Below are positions 10,954-22,600 of a DNA stretch of 64,000 nucleotides, one piece after another. The translations under genes and the position numbers were made by a program. The notes beneath the pieces were generated by a model that did not search any database, had not been told where the DNA came from, and saw only the letters and a list, made by a program, of their open reading frames with translations. Location of the stretch: NCBI GenBank assembly GCA_963971425.1, contig OZ020515.1:6898291-6962290 (forward strand), given 5' to 3'. Within the stretch, counting starts at the first letter, position 1. Each line of letters opens with the position of its first letter. The DNA is from Bryoerythrophyllum caledonicum. Its lineage: Eukaryota > Streptophyta > Bryopsida > Pottiales > Pottiaceae.

Positions 10954-13900
10954 CTACTCCACAAAATTTAGGGCTGCTTGCAAACGGTCGTCATCGATAG
11001 CTTCGGTTTGCATTGCAATATATTGTAGGATGTGAGCCTTTGCCGATTGAAGAATGCGAATCCTACTTTCAACCTGCACTCCAAATACATTGCGCTTTCT
11101 GCACCTACTAGCCCCGGACATGGTTCTTTCTGGTGTATCTACCCATGAAAAAATGCATGCATCTTTCTCTACCCAACTATGGCTCTCCCCAGATGGCTCC
11201 CAGAATGAATCCATGCAATTTGCATACCGTTGTGTAGAAGACCCATGTCCATCAGCAACCCCCCTTTGGATGATGGGCCAATACCAACAAACCTTAATCT
11301 TAAGTCTCCATTGGTTTTTTCCTTCCTCAATCACTTTTCCCACATAGAATGGTACACCGCCTTCTATCTCAGCTCGATCAACACTCAAGGCTACAAACTG
11401 TCCACAACGGATATCAGATTGTGGATTAAATGGTGGAAATGGGTCGTGATTACCTTCATACATTGCTCCTTCTTCGGCGCGTTCCTCAACATAGTTGCGC
11501 TCTGTTTGTTGTGCCCTACGCACTGCTTGATTAGAGGGTCTTCCTCTACGAGGACCAAAGTATCCTCGAGACTCGGCATTTGGAAGCATGGCCACTACCT
11601 GCTCTACGACATTTACCTCGCGATTTTCTTCACTTCCACCATCCATTACATCCAAAGATGCGCTCCCTGTAGGTCCAGCGTTGGAGAACTCTGCAGGCCA
11701 AAACGGTGAGGTACGATGCTCATTGCTACGATCTTTGTGTGGAAATTGAGCTAAATAGAGTTTCAATCTTTCAGCCTCTACTTTTGCCTCACGATTCTTG
11801 TCCCCATGCTGCAACCTTTGAATGCACATTTTTTTATATGCAATGAAGTCATCCAACGCCTTCAACTCCCGTTCGTCCGCTGCAAATACTTCCGCAAACG
11901 ATGGTCGTTCATCCCTATTTGGCAACGACCTCAAAGTTTTCGTCCCTGCCTCAGGTCCCCATGGATCCTTGCAATAATGCTTGTGCTATACTCGAACCTC
12001 ACGAGTCCCTTCTCGATTGTCCATATAGAATCGCATGTGGTGCGGAAATGTTATGCCCACCAATGAATCCTGACCTGTCAGTAAGTGAGGAGTTATGAAC
12101 AATTTCCAATCCCATACATTCTCTAGCACCCGGGCGCTAACAAATGCTTCCGTAGGAGATGTTCCTCGTTCTATAAGAGTAATCATTTCCTTCAACGAGT
12201 CCACGTCCGACCTCTTCAACGTATTTGATATACAACTAAAACGTTGATCAATATCTTCGTGTGTATGGCCCACTATAAGAAAAGATAGTTCCACCTCCTG
12301 AAAAAACCCCAATCCCACCAATGTAGCACATAGAGCAAACATGTAAATGTTTTTGTTCTCTCGCGTGCAGTTGTCGGCCTGAATTCGCAGTGTCGGTGGC
12401 AAAAAGCCCCTCCTCCGCAGCACATCTCCAATCACATACAACAATGTACTCACGACTTGGTTGCTATCGTGTTTGTGGTGAGCCCCAAACCACACGTCGC
12501 AATATAAACCAATCCCATGTACAAGAGCACCACACAGATGGATCTTCACAAACCGGTGTTCAATGTTCTTCACAGTCTGACGCATCCTCGGTACCATGGT
12601 CGTATTTTGGTCCATGCCATCCACTATGATGCACATGTACAACTCAGGGCTAATATAACACGACCTCTTGAATATCCAATAATGCCTACGTTCTTCCATC
12701 TGGTTGCGCAGATGCAATATAAACAACTCCTTTATCTTTATCCTTGCATCCGCATCGGTGGTTCCCTCCATGGCACATTTATACTCCCAACAATGATAAC
12801 ACTTTGAAAATCTCGAGAATGGAGGTACCTGAACGTGGGGGTACTTGATGCGCCACATCCTCCGGAACGAACTCATAGAAATTGTTTCTCCATTACAAAT
12901 TCTCTTGACCTCCTCGTTCACGTAATTGAATACATCAAATTTGGCTGTATTCATAGGAAGGAGAATGAGAGGCACCACTTCGTTGTCACTCTTACGGCGA
13001 ATACAACGATGAGGTTGAGGACTACCAGCTTCATCGACAAACGATTTAAAGTAAACGTCTGCTGCAGACATTCTGGTACTCTCTCTTATCGGATCTGAAA
13101 GGGTATTGCCGTGAATCGATGTCACTCTTCCATATATTAGACAGTCCTTCTTCAATTGCTTAAAGCGCCTCTGTGAATATCCAACCCCAAGAGCGTAGCA
13201 AGAATTGCAAACTTCTTTCCCATCTAACTTTGTTACAAATATGTCTCGACGAGTTCCTTCCGTCCTTGTGTAAAAAGAAACCAGCATCTGTCTCATCCAC
13301 GTACTTCGAACTGAAAACTCACTACCCCATGCATTATATCGCATGTCCAATAGATACCTCGCTGGAACGTCCCTCAAACAATTGCGTTTGCATCCTCCTT
13401 GTGCCATTGTAATTTGCACGCTTCTAAGGGATACCTTAGATGGTGCAGCTTCTGTCAATGATGGCTCCCTTGAATCTCTCCTTCTCCTATTTTGCATAGA
13501 ATATGGACGACGTGCTGGTCTAACAGAAGCAAATCCATCTACATGGGGCAAATCTTGGATATTTGAGGGAGTAGATTGGGAAAACGGCGAATTTTCATCT
13601 ATGGCATTTGAAGCATGACTACTGTGTCGAGACCTCTGGGTGGATCCTGGTGTGTTGATGAACTCAGGAAAATCAAATTCTTGGGCCATCACTTCTGCAG
13701 GCGCTATCTGTGATCCAATGTCACCATGGACACCTGTGATATTAGGTTCTACAGCCACTACACGTAGCAAAGATCGATGCCAACGAATGATCAAGCCCAC
13801 ACACATGCCAAGGCGTTCTCCTACAATCTCTCCGGTCCAATGCAATGCATCATCTACCCTAGTGATACGCACCGCCACCTCGAACGGGAACAACTTCGAT

Positions 13901-14145
13901 CCATTCAATTCCATGCCGCTTTTGAATGCATGCTCCCTATTTGCTAAGCCCACCACATCTCCTCTTTCAGGAAGCAATTCTACTGCCCTTCCCAATTCAG
14001 ATGTCATGACCTCAACAGATCTTTGTTGAATTTGCCTTGAACGTGCTGCTCGTACTAATCGGGCCCCCACAGAGCTGTTGGAAACCATATTATCCCTTTG
14101 GATGTGTGGCCGTATCAAAGGAGTCTGAATTGTACAACTCTCCAT
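10954..14145 (-). CDS. DDE/RNase-H-like transposase (DUF7869-type), one in-frame stop
   Basis: About 1,063 codons from ATG at 14145-14143, interrupted only by TAG at 11988-11986. The frame is unchanged across the stop, and the residues after it (HKHYCKDPWGPEAGT) read as normal continuation. Residues about 250-330 hold a Cys-rich N-terminal module (CKRNCL, then EVCNSCYALGVGYSQRRFK). The core has three acidic blocks in RNase-H-fold order: CIIVDGMDQN (D near 507), RIQADNCTRENKN (D near 589) and VGHTHEDIDQRFS (E near 629). I associate the last two motifs with the domain catalogued as DUF7869, found in plants and invertebrates. The C-terminal 320 residues include a basic patch (GPRRGRPSNQAVRRAQQ) and a BAH-like or SH3-like stretch (CGQFVALSVDRAEIEGGVPFYVGKV). 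By position and motifs it is the likely transposase of the element. An intron that removes the TAG is not apparent, so either the stop is a recent nonsense change or it is read through. Confidence 0.75.
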
Positions 14146-14149
14146 TATC

Positions 14150-15091
14150 ACTATTGAAAAAAAAACATTATGGTTGCACATTAGTCAAAATACATGTACA
14201 AATTGTTAGCCTCTAAAGCACCATCCATCTGAAAGAAGATATGTTTCTGATCACATATTTAATGTTCATTTTATAATGATGATATTGAACCGTCTGATAA
14301 AATTCTTTGAAATGAAAAAATTTAACATTTGTAGAGCGTCAACTTCTTGCAAAGTGTCTTTGAATATGCTACACCTCTTCTCCATCCTTAAACATTGGTG
14401 TACAAGAACTATTATCATTCTTGACATAATGGTAATGAATCTAGACCCTATGTAACACAAACTTTTGTAACCAAGTAGATTGAAATTCCAGTAATCGACT
14501 CAATCTAGGGGAAAAATGAACCAATGTTGTCTACTATAAAAACTATAAATTTTCAATCCGTGCGGTCAATTCTAAGAAACTCTGTGAATATGTTCCTTTA
14601 GCCCTAAAAGCCCGTGACCATTTAACACCAAAAAACACTTCAAAATTATTGATTATAGTGTAATGGGTAAGGTAGGAAGTTAAACCCTATATTTATCCTT
14701 TTGACCGTAGGATCTCCATCAAAACTTACAAAGTAACATACTCAGAAAAATTCATATACTTTGACCACACGGATTGAAGGATTCTATTGTCTAAAGTCAA
14801 GAAAATGGTTGATTTTGTTCCCTGCGTAGAGTGAATCAACAGACTTGACTTCACTTGGTATAAAAATTTTGCACTACAGAAGCTCTAAATCTTTTAAACC
14901 ATCGTGTTGAGCATGATGTTAGTTCCGAATACACCAATTTCTAGAGGTAGATAAGGGGTGTAGCATATTCAAAACAAGTGCCACATATTCTAAAGCATAG
15001 TTCACAACGCACGTGGTTTTCTCGCTTATAAATTTTGTATCAATTGCATAGTCCCTTTTGACATACAATGTGGTTTTGGTCCCCATTTGAC
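14150..15091. repeat. Family A MITE fragments, two orientations
   Basis: Positions about 14380-14600 carry family A text in plus orientation (GGTGTACAAGAAC, CAATCCGTGCGGTCAA). Positions about 14605-15060 carry it inverted (ACCACACGGATTGAAGGATT, AAGGGGTGTAGCATATTC). The two lie back to back immediately before the complete copy at 15096. They lie upstream of the minus-strand transposase gene and may contribute to its promoter region. No gene is seen. Confidence 0.6.
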
Positions 15092-15095
15092 TTAA

Positions 15096-16023
15096 TCCCT
15101 AAAGGACCAAACGTCCCCCCAGGGTCATTTTGGATTTTGGGCAAATACCTATAATTTGAATAAAAATCCTTTTTAATTGATTTTTTCTTTCAAGATAGGA
15201 TCTAATAAGAGCTTCGTGGAGATATTTATTTATATATCTTTGGATTTGTGGTTTGAAAGTTAGTACCACTTAAAGCCAAAAGTGGGACTTCGGGCACCTC
15301 CAAAATTTTTTACAACAGTTTCTATTGACATTGAGATTTTTCACACATATAAAGAATATTTCCTTATTTAAAAAATTTCAAAATAAAATCTTGTCTTTAG
15401 TGTAAAAAGGCATTTTATTCCAAGTCAAACATTTTCACACATTGTCGGGCAACGGGAAAAAAACTTCATCTTTTCTACATAAAACCTAGAGATCTTCATA
15501 TTTTTCGCTTTTTATTTTTTCAACAACATGTGGTGAAAACCTTCTTATTGACCGTTTGGATTATCATTTTAATACATTCGTAGTTCACAAAAAAATAAAA
15601 TGTGAAATGGCAATTTTTGAACCTCCACTCCTTGCACACTTGTTTAGAATATGCTACACCCCTTTTTTACCTCTAAAAATTGTTGTGTTGGGAAATAACA
15701 TCATGCTTAAGACAATGGTAAAAGATTTAGGCCTTGTACTATACTGTACAATGCAAAAATTTGATACAAAATGAAGTCAAAGTCAGCTGATCTACTCAAC
15801 GCAGGGATAAAAATGAACCATTGTTTTGACTTTAAACACTAAAATCTATCAATCCGTGCGGTGGATTGCAACCTAAATTTGATGGCATGTTTATATGGAA
15901 GTCTATTTTAAGATCTTATGGATGAAAATTAAAAATTCACATGAAAATGTGATTCATATATCTTTTTGACAGTGGCAGTTTTGGACTAGTTTTAGAGCAA
16001 TATAGGTCGTGGTCCTTTAGGGG
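15096..16023. mobile_element. TTAA-flanked MITE, family A (928 bp)
   Basis: The termini are TCCCTAAAGGACCA and, inverted, GGTCCTTTAGGGG. TTAA lies at 15092-15095 and 16024-16027. The interior matches the 7454-8233 element through most of its length (for example TTGACATTGAGATTTTTCACA and CACCTCCAAAATTTT). It is inserted in the spacer between the two divergent genes of the large transposon. Confidence 0.8.
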
Positions 16024-16027
16024 TTAA

Positions 16028-16864
16028 CCCCTAAAGTGGAAAGCTCTCAAAAGTGCCAAAACCCCTCAAAACTGCCCTCTTTCAATGTAAGGTGAAAAAT
16101 TTTAACTTTTGACAAATTTTTGAGTATGTAACCGTAAGATCTAGTACTTAGTACATGTACATACATACCGAATCTTAGATTCAAATTCCTCACCATTTCT
16201 GAGATCATAATGTTCAAAGTTGAAAAAAAAGATTTTTACCTTGTTGTAGAATGGAAAACTAATGTTTTGGGGGCCAAAAAAACCATTTTTGAAAGGAAAT
16301 TTGACATGAGGCTCTTCAAATTCTTGTTCCTATGTGAGTAAGGAATATGTCCATATAATTTTTACCCTCATAGGACCTATAAAACCTAAAGAAATGCTTA
16401 ATTTTTCACATGGAGGTATGCTGAAATACAAATACAAATGCCCATTTTCAACAATTAAAAAGGCATGTAAAAAATTATCTGATTGAAAATCCAAACGGTG
16501 AGATCATGCTTTACTACCTCTTTTACATGTACGAAAAACAAAATTCGAAAAAAAATAAAATCTCAATTTCTGGTGAATTTTTGAAGTTACTGCGATCTAA
16601 TTGATTTTGGGCAGATTTTGAGAATAAATGAGCATTTACCGCAGTTTTGGGCAGATTTCAGCATGCCCCAACAGTGTTTTCAAACTTCGACCGTGAATAT
16701 CTCCTAAAGTACGAGGAATTTTGAAGCATGAATGGTGTCATTTTAAAGGTATGGGAAAACTCTACAACCTTCCAGAAGTTGAACTTTATACGATCTAAAT
16801 TTAGTACCCGAGAGCCTGACCAGAGTTGGATCGACCACATTCAAGTCGATTTCGACTTTAGGGG
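16028..16864. mobile_element. TTAA-flanked MITE, family B (837 bp)
   Basis: The left end is CCCCTAAAGTGGAAAG and the inverted right end is CCCCTAAAGTCGAAAT. TTAA lies at 16024-16027 (shared with the neighbouring MITE) and 16865-16868. The interior is unlike family A. It shares only the terminal CCCCTAAAG and the target preference, so the two families probably used the same transposase. Non-coding. Confidence 0.75.
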
Positions 16865-17499
16865 TTAAGAGAACGATTTTGGGTCACCTTAGCTTACCTC
16901 TAAGATTTTGTAAGCAAGCAACCAAGTCCAAAACTAACATATATCCACATTCCTTAACCTCTTGGTTTTTTTTTTTAGTTTTTAGTTTGGGGGGGCGCTT
17001 ACCTTAATGTAATACGGTACTCTCGAGACCTGTGGAAGCAATTCACTCCAGTACAGTACTGCATATGCAAGGAAAAATGGAACTTATCTCGTAGTTACAA
17101 CTCAACAAGATTACTAGAAATGCGACCCTAGATTGGAGGGCCTACAAACGCAAGCACTGGAGGTAAGATTCAAACACCACGAACTCCCGAACAATGCTAC
17201 AACAGCGTTCATCGCACCTGCGCATTCCAGAGCATTCGCTAGCATTCAGCACAAGTCCATAGAACATCTTCACATGCTAGAGTTATTTATAAAGTCACCT
17301 GAAGTGTGAATAATAGACTTCTGCTTCTGATAACTCTGTTGATAAGAGACTTCTAATTAATCTGTTGATGAGCTGAAGTTTTTTGTCTACGAATATAAGC
17401 AACAAAAGAGGAGGGAAGAGGGTTCACCTTCTTCAGAAGGGACACTCGCAAGGGCAGCAAAACTTGCTCGAGTGGGGTCTGCTGCCAAGGACTCCACCT

Positions 17500-18600
17500 T
17501 GATTGCTTCATTCCAGCGTACTGACTAGCCGCCGAACCTGTAACCCTAGCCGCCGACCGAATACCCTAAACCGCCGACCCTAATCAGGAGACCGACCATG
17601 GGTGTGCGCGCGCACACCCTCCAATAGCTCGACGGCATCAACAACGTTGTTGGAGAACCCTCACGTCGCACAAGGCTCGAATGCGCACATGTCGCATAAG
17701 GCTCGCAGGCTACTGTTGGAGAACTCGACGCGCACAAGGCTGCTGGAGGGTGTGAGCGCGCGTGAGACTGTCTACGCTCGTGAGGCTCTCTGCGCGCTGC
17801 TGGAGCCTGTCTGTGTGCTGGTGGAGGCTGTCTATGCGTGTCTGCGCGCGTGAGGAGGCTGGCTGCGCGCGTCTGCGCACGTAAGGAGGCTGGCTGCGCG
17901 CGTTAGGAGGAAGGCTGCGCGCGTCTGCGCGCGTGAAGAGGTTGGCTGCGCGCGTGAGGAGGTTGGCTCTGCGCGCGTGAGGAGGTTGGCTCTGCGCGTC
18001 TGCGCGCGTGAGGAGGTTGGCTGCGCGCTTGAGAAGGCTGTCTGCGCGTGTCTTCGGCAAGCACTCTCCACCCACAGGTCGTTGCTCTCGCTTCGCCACC
18101 AACACTGCACATTTGACACACCGTGGTAAATCTCCCGACCCCCCTCTCACTCCCCGACCCACCCTCCTCTCGCTGACCCTCCCTCCTCTCTCTCGTTGAC
18201 CCTCCCTCGTCTCCCTCGCAGACCCTCCTTCCTCCCTCCCAGACCCTCCTTCCTCTCTCTCCGAGACCCTCCCTCCTCTCCCTCCGAGACCCTCCCTCCA
18301 GTCCCTCCCAGATCCTCCCTCCGAGACCCTCACCGATCCATCACCGAAAACCCTCCCGCACCGAAAACCCTCCTCTCCCTGCTGGACTAAAAAAAAAACC
18401 TCCCTCACAGAAAATCCTCACCTCCTCACACAGAAAACCCTCCCTTCTCACACAGCCCACATAGCCTCTCTCTCCCTCACGTAAAACCCTATCTCCTCTC
18501 ACCCTAAATCAAATCCGAGCTCTCACACGGACCCTCTCCTTCACGGCCGCAGGGGTGTGCCGGCAGGGGTGTGCACGCGCACACCCCATGTAAGACTAGC
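17500..18600. repeat. GC-rich minisatellite and pyrimidine tract between the divergent genes
   Basis: Positions 17826-18050 contain repeated units of about 20-30 bp built on GGCTGCGCGCGTGAGGAGG. Positions 18125-18500 are a C/T-rich tract of CTCCGAGACCCTCCCTCC-type repeats. The block is bracketed by palindromes that are inverted copies of each other: CATGGGTGTGCGCGCGCACA at 17597-17616 (extending to 17620) and its near complement at 18565-18590. The bracketed 994 bp could itself be an inserted element, although no target duplication is visible. Base composition is very unlike the AT-rich surroundings. Open frames here are low-complexity by-products. Confidence 0.65.
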
Positions 18601-18609
18601 AAACCCTAA

Positions 18610-18862
18610 ACCCTGTTGATAACCGGTGCTGATACTCGGGTTGTATCAATACCCTGCTACTGTCTTGGCTGATACCCAGTACAGTGGTTGATACCCAATA
18701 CCACTTGAACAACAATGTCTTGATTGATATCCAATACTACTTCAACAACAATGTCTTGGTTGATACCCAATACACTGACTCATACCCATTACCTTGGTTG
18801 ATATTTGATACACTGGTTGATACCCAATACCCTGATTGATACCCGATACCAGGGTATGAAAG
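18610..18862. repeat. Short GATACCCAATACC tandem repeats
   Basis: About ten imperfect copies of TTGATACCCAATACCNTGG spaced at 18-40 bp. Non-coding. It lies in the spacer of the large transposon. Confidence 0.7.
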
Positions 18863-18879
18863 AATTTCTAAAGACATAC

Positions 18880-19650
18880 TCGTTAAAATTGCTCGTTTTA
18901 GTGCAATGAATAAAGTAGTAAAAATATAAAAAAACAAATTGTAGTTTAAACTGTAGGATCTCAATTATGACTTATTAAGATACTCAAAAAAATTCATAAA
19001 TTTTGACCGCACGGATTGAAAGATTATAGTGTTTGAAGTAGAGGAAAGGGTTCATTTTCTTCACTGCATTTACTAAATCAGCAGACTTTGACATCAGTTG
19101 ATGTCCAATTTTTGCGCTTTAAAAGGTCTCAATTAATTTTCATAATGTTAAGCATGATGTTTATTCCTTACACTCCAATTTTTGGACGTAGCGGAGGACT
19201 ATAGCATGTTCAAAAACATTGTGCAATGAGTGCAGGTTCAATAATTCACAATTCATGTTATATTTTTTTGTGACCTTTATATTGTATTAATTAAGAATCC
19301 AAATGGTCAATAAGAAGCTTAACATCACATAATGCCGTAGGAAAAATCAAAAGTGAATCATACAAAGATCTCAAAGTTTTATGTGGAAAGGTAGAAGATG
19401 TTTTGGTACCGTGGCTGAAAATGTGTGACAATGTGCGAAAATAATTGACTTAGATTAGTATGCTATTTAACCAAAGAACTAACAACATGCTTAACACGAT
19501 GGTATTGGATTTATATCTTGTGTAGCGCGAAAGTTTTTAGAGGTGGACAAAAGGTGTAGCATATTCAATAAAATTGTGCAATGAGTGGAGGTTCAAAAAT
19601 TCTTATTCCATACTAATAGTGACTATCTTTTTGTACTGATATATAGGTTT
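18880..19650. repeat. Family A MITE relics next to the plus-strand gene
   Basis: Inverted family A text is recognisable at about 18950-19330 (GACCGCACGGATTGAAAGAT, GTAGCATATTC, AATGGTCAATAAGAAG) and partly again at about 19490-19645 (AAAAGGTGTAGCATATTC). The repeat stops roughly 40 bp before the first credible codons of the plus-strand gene, so the insertions may have replaced its original promoter or first exon. Confidence 0.55.
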
Positions 19651-19689
19651 TTTGAGCGTAGCGTTATAGCACCACCAAAAATTGACAGA

Positions 19690-22600
19690 ATGTGGGAGAG
19701 CCACGGCTGGTGGATCGCGGAAGTGGATGAGTCGAGCGCCTTCTTGTGGGTGACGGATTATCCTTTTGAGCTAGGGAAGCGTACATCGGTGTTGGGGAAG
19801 AGTTTTGGCACAAACGAGGCAATAACTCTTCGACGTGATGATATGGTTTACGTAACTTGCGCAGTGGGTCCAGGTCAATCGAAGGTGAAGACTTCTCTTT
19901 CGAAGAAGTTGCTTCTTGCACCTGTCCCTTTGAATCTTCTTCAAAATCCAGGTGAAGTGAAGTTTCTCAAATCATTGCAGACGTTTTGATTGAACACCTC
20001 TCTTGCGGTACGTACTGCTAGACACAATAACGTCTTAGCCTGTTTAGCGTTATCACCGGAGATGGTGCTAAAGGCTAAGAAGATTATGGAGGAACATATT
20101 AGATATGAGGCATTACGGGAGAGGGACCCATCATGTGCGACAACTCGAGCTCCACCAGCTGAACCAGAAGAAACAGAAGTGTATCGAATTCTTGCTGAGC
20201 CATTGCAATTGGATTGGCGACCAATGGAAGGAGGGAGTGGAAGTCGAGCCCAACACCCCAGCACAACTTCTGAGGTACAAACATTATCCAATCCCCGGTT
20301 ACCGAGAAGGCGTCCTACGAAGAGGCCAAGACGTGTTGAGAGTGATGTAGCTTCTGGTTCAACAGAAGGCCCCTCAAGTTTGGATCCAAGCGGGAGGAGG
20401 TTGATTGGGAGAAGTATAAGATCGAGTGGCAGGGTTTCTAGGTCGGCGCTCAGGACGTCTGATGGTCATCGTAGGGCATCTACATCTACACCGGGAGATT
20501 TAGCTTATTTGTCAGCCATGGCGCCGGAGGAAGAAACAATTCACAACCTATCAGATAGTGTACGAGAGGATTTTGAAGACAATGCGGAGATACCACAGGA
20601 TGTTCCAACTTCAATGTATTTAAAAGCACCAGTGCCTACAGCAGAGGAGATTGCGAAAGGATCAGTGTGGGGGAATTTTGTGTTTAAGGCACACATAGAC
20701 CGCATTGTCTCTGTGGAGAATCCGGAAACAAACCACCGGGTTTTATCACAGAAGAGGGTCAGAGAAGTATTTAACCGCTTAAGAGACCCAGAAGCCGCGA
20801 CTCGGGTGAGTAGATTGGTACTTCGACCAATCAGATACATCGTGCATACTACCTCCAATGATGGTGTCGTTGAGAAGCAGGAATTGCCATTTCCGTTGGT
20901 AGGAACCGCACGAGAGTTTGAGCGCATGTTCATTACACACGGGAGTGCTTCTGCACAGGGTGCCATGGGATCTCAGTATTCTTGGCTTCAAGATCATATC
21001 ATTTGGGAACCGGTGGATGGCCAACACATAGTAGCAGCTTGTAAGTTTGCACAGCAGCAGTGGAAAGATGGTACTATGCCTTTAAATGAGTACCTCGACA
21101 CGTTCGAGCGGCGGGAGGCCTCTTTTGTGGTGTATGATGATCGTCGCTTTTACATCGAGAAGTCTGCGCGGATCAACGTGGCGGAGTTCCAGAGACATTC
21201 ATCTTCTACCATGGAGGAGGATTTGAGGAAGATCCGTCAGATTTGGGATCTATACGAGAGGCCTGATAGCACACTACGTGCGGACGATGCGCGCAGGGCT
21301 GTTGCTTTGGTGAGTGCGGCAAGTGCAGTGCATAAGTTGCCCAAGGGGGATGGAGTTGTCACGGTGAAGAGGTTGGCCAAAAACATGGAGGATCTGACCA
21401 ATCATGCATGGAATCCGAGCAATGACTGCTTCGAAGCTATCATTCAAGTATGCAAGGACTACGAAGATGGCATTCTCTTTTACAGCAAGGAGGAAGGGGA
21501 CAAGTGGAAGGACATGGCGAGGAAGAAAGAGCTGGATCCAAATGTGGACGTACGACCAACAAGGAAGGAGATGACCCAGAATTGGTTGAGGCCGTTAGGT
21601 AGGGTTCCGAATACATATTATCTACGGTTGGCAAAGTCTGTTGCAGCGAAGCCGGTGGGGGAGGATGGAGTAAGACCACGTCAAGCATATTACTTCGACG
21701 GTGTAAAAGACAAGAATCCACATCCTCGTACGATTGCCGGTGTGGTTGACCGATATTCGAGACGAGAAGCTGTGATGAATTCCATCCGTTGGTTGATGGT
21801 GGAGAACAAGGAAAGTACACCTGATTCCATGGAGGAGTTCTTTCGTATCCGTGTAGGAAAGTATTTTCCGAGGAGTAACGCACAACTTGATACGTTTGGG
21901 AAGCTTTTGAATGCTACCACGAAAAAAACTTGGAGTGCTCCTGTGCGGGGGAAGGTGTCTAAACTGGAAGACATAGGCTACCTTATCCCCCCTTCCATCA
22001 GGTTCCATTATGGTGACATTGTAGCAGGGGGCCGTGGATACATTGGACTATCCGTGGATGTGGGAGGACATGCTACTGCTAATTGGGAATGGCAGATGGA
22101 AGTCAAGAGGCCAGGCCAGAGCGACACAGAGAATCTTCTTCCGGTTCGGTGTAGGAGAGGGTTATTCCGCACCAACTACATAGAGTTGGGGAAACCATGT
22201 TTGTGGGTGATTGATTGTCGACGTGGCGGTGGGAGGCATGGAGATGGTCATTGGGGAGACGCCCAGTTATCTGCAGCTTTTGCACAGCTGACATTATGGA
22301 TGGCAAATATTGAACGATGGAACGTCATCTTCTTGTTACCAGCGGCCGTGTATGCCAACGAAGAGTTTTTCACGAAGGTGAAGCTTCCAGAGGGATGTAC
22401 TATGCGACGTGGATGTTGGGCATTTGATCCGAACTCGGTTAATCCCTATGCTCTCGATTTTACAGAGAATGGGCGTCTAGAGCAAGTGGTACAACCGATT
22501 GGCGATGTTGTGATTTGTATGCAACACCCTGTGGGTACATCTCCTGGCCCGAACTATGTTTCTGGGGACGTTCCACTTCCACTTGTTTTCTTGGATCACT

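Noticed and set aside
11054-14029. Numerous plus-strand frames between 11 and 14 kb
   Set aside because: They lie opposite the minus-strand transposase gene and show no independent features.
14266-14460. Small minus-strand frame just upstream of the transposase start as an extra exon
   Set aside because: The text is family A MITE sequence found elsewhere in the window, not coding.
17710-18408. A 232-codon minus-strand frame in the GC-rich block
   Set aside because: Low-complexity Arg/Gly/Ser text from minisatellite and pyrimidine repeats; no domain.
19952-20038. Reading the TGA at 19987 as a disabling stop in the plus-strand transposon gene
   Set aside because: A consensus CAG|GTGAAG donor and a TTAG acceptor define an 87-nt in-frame intron that removes it; retained as an inferred intron.
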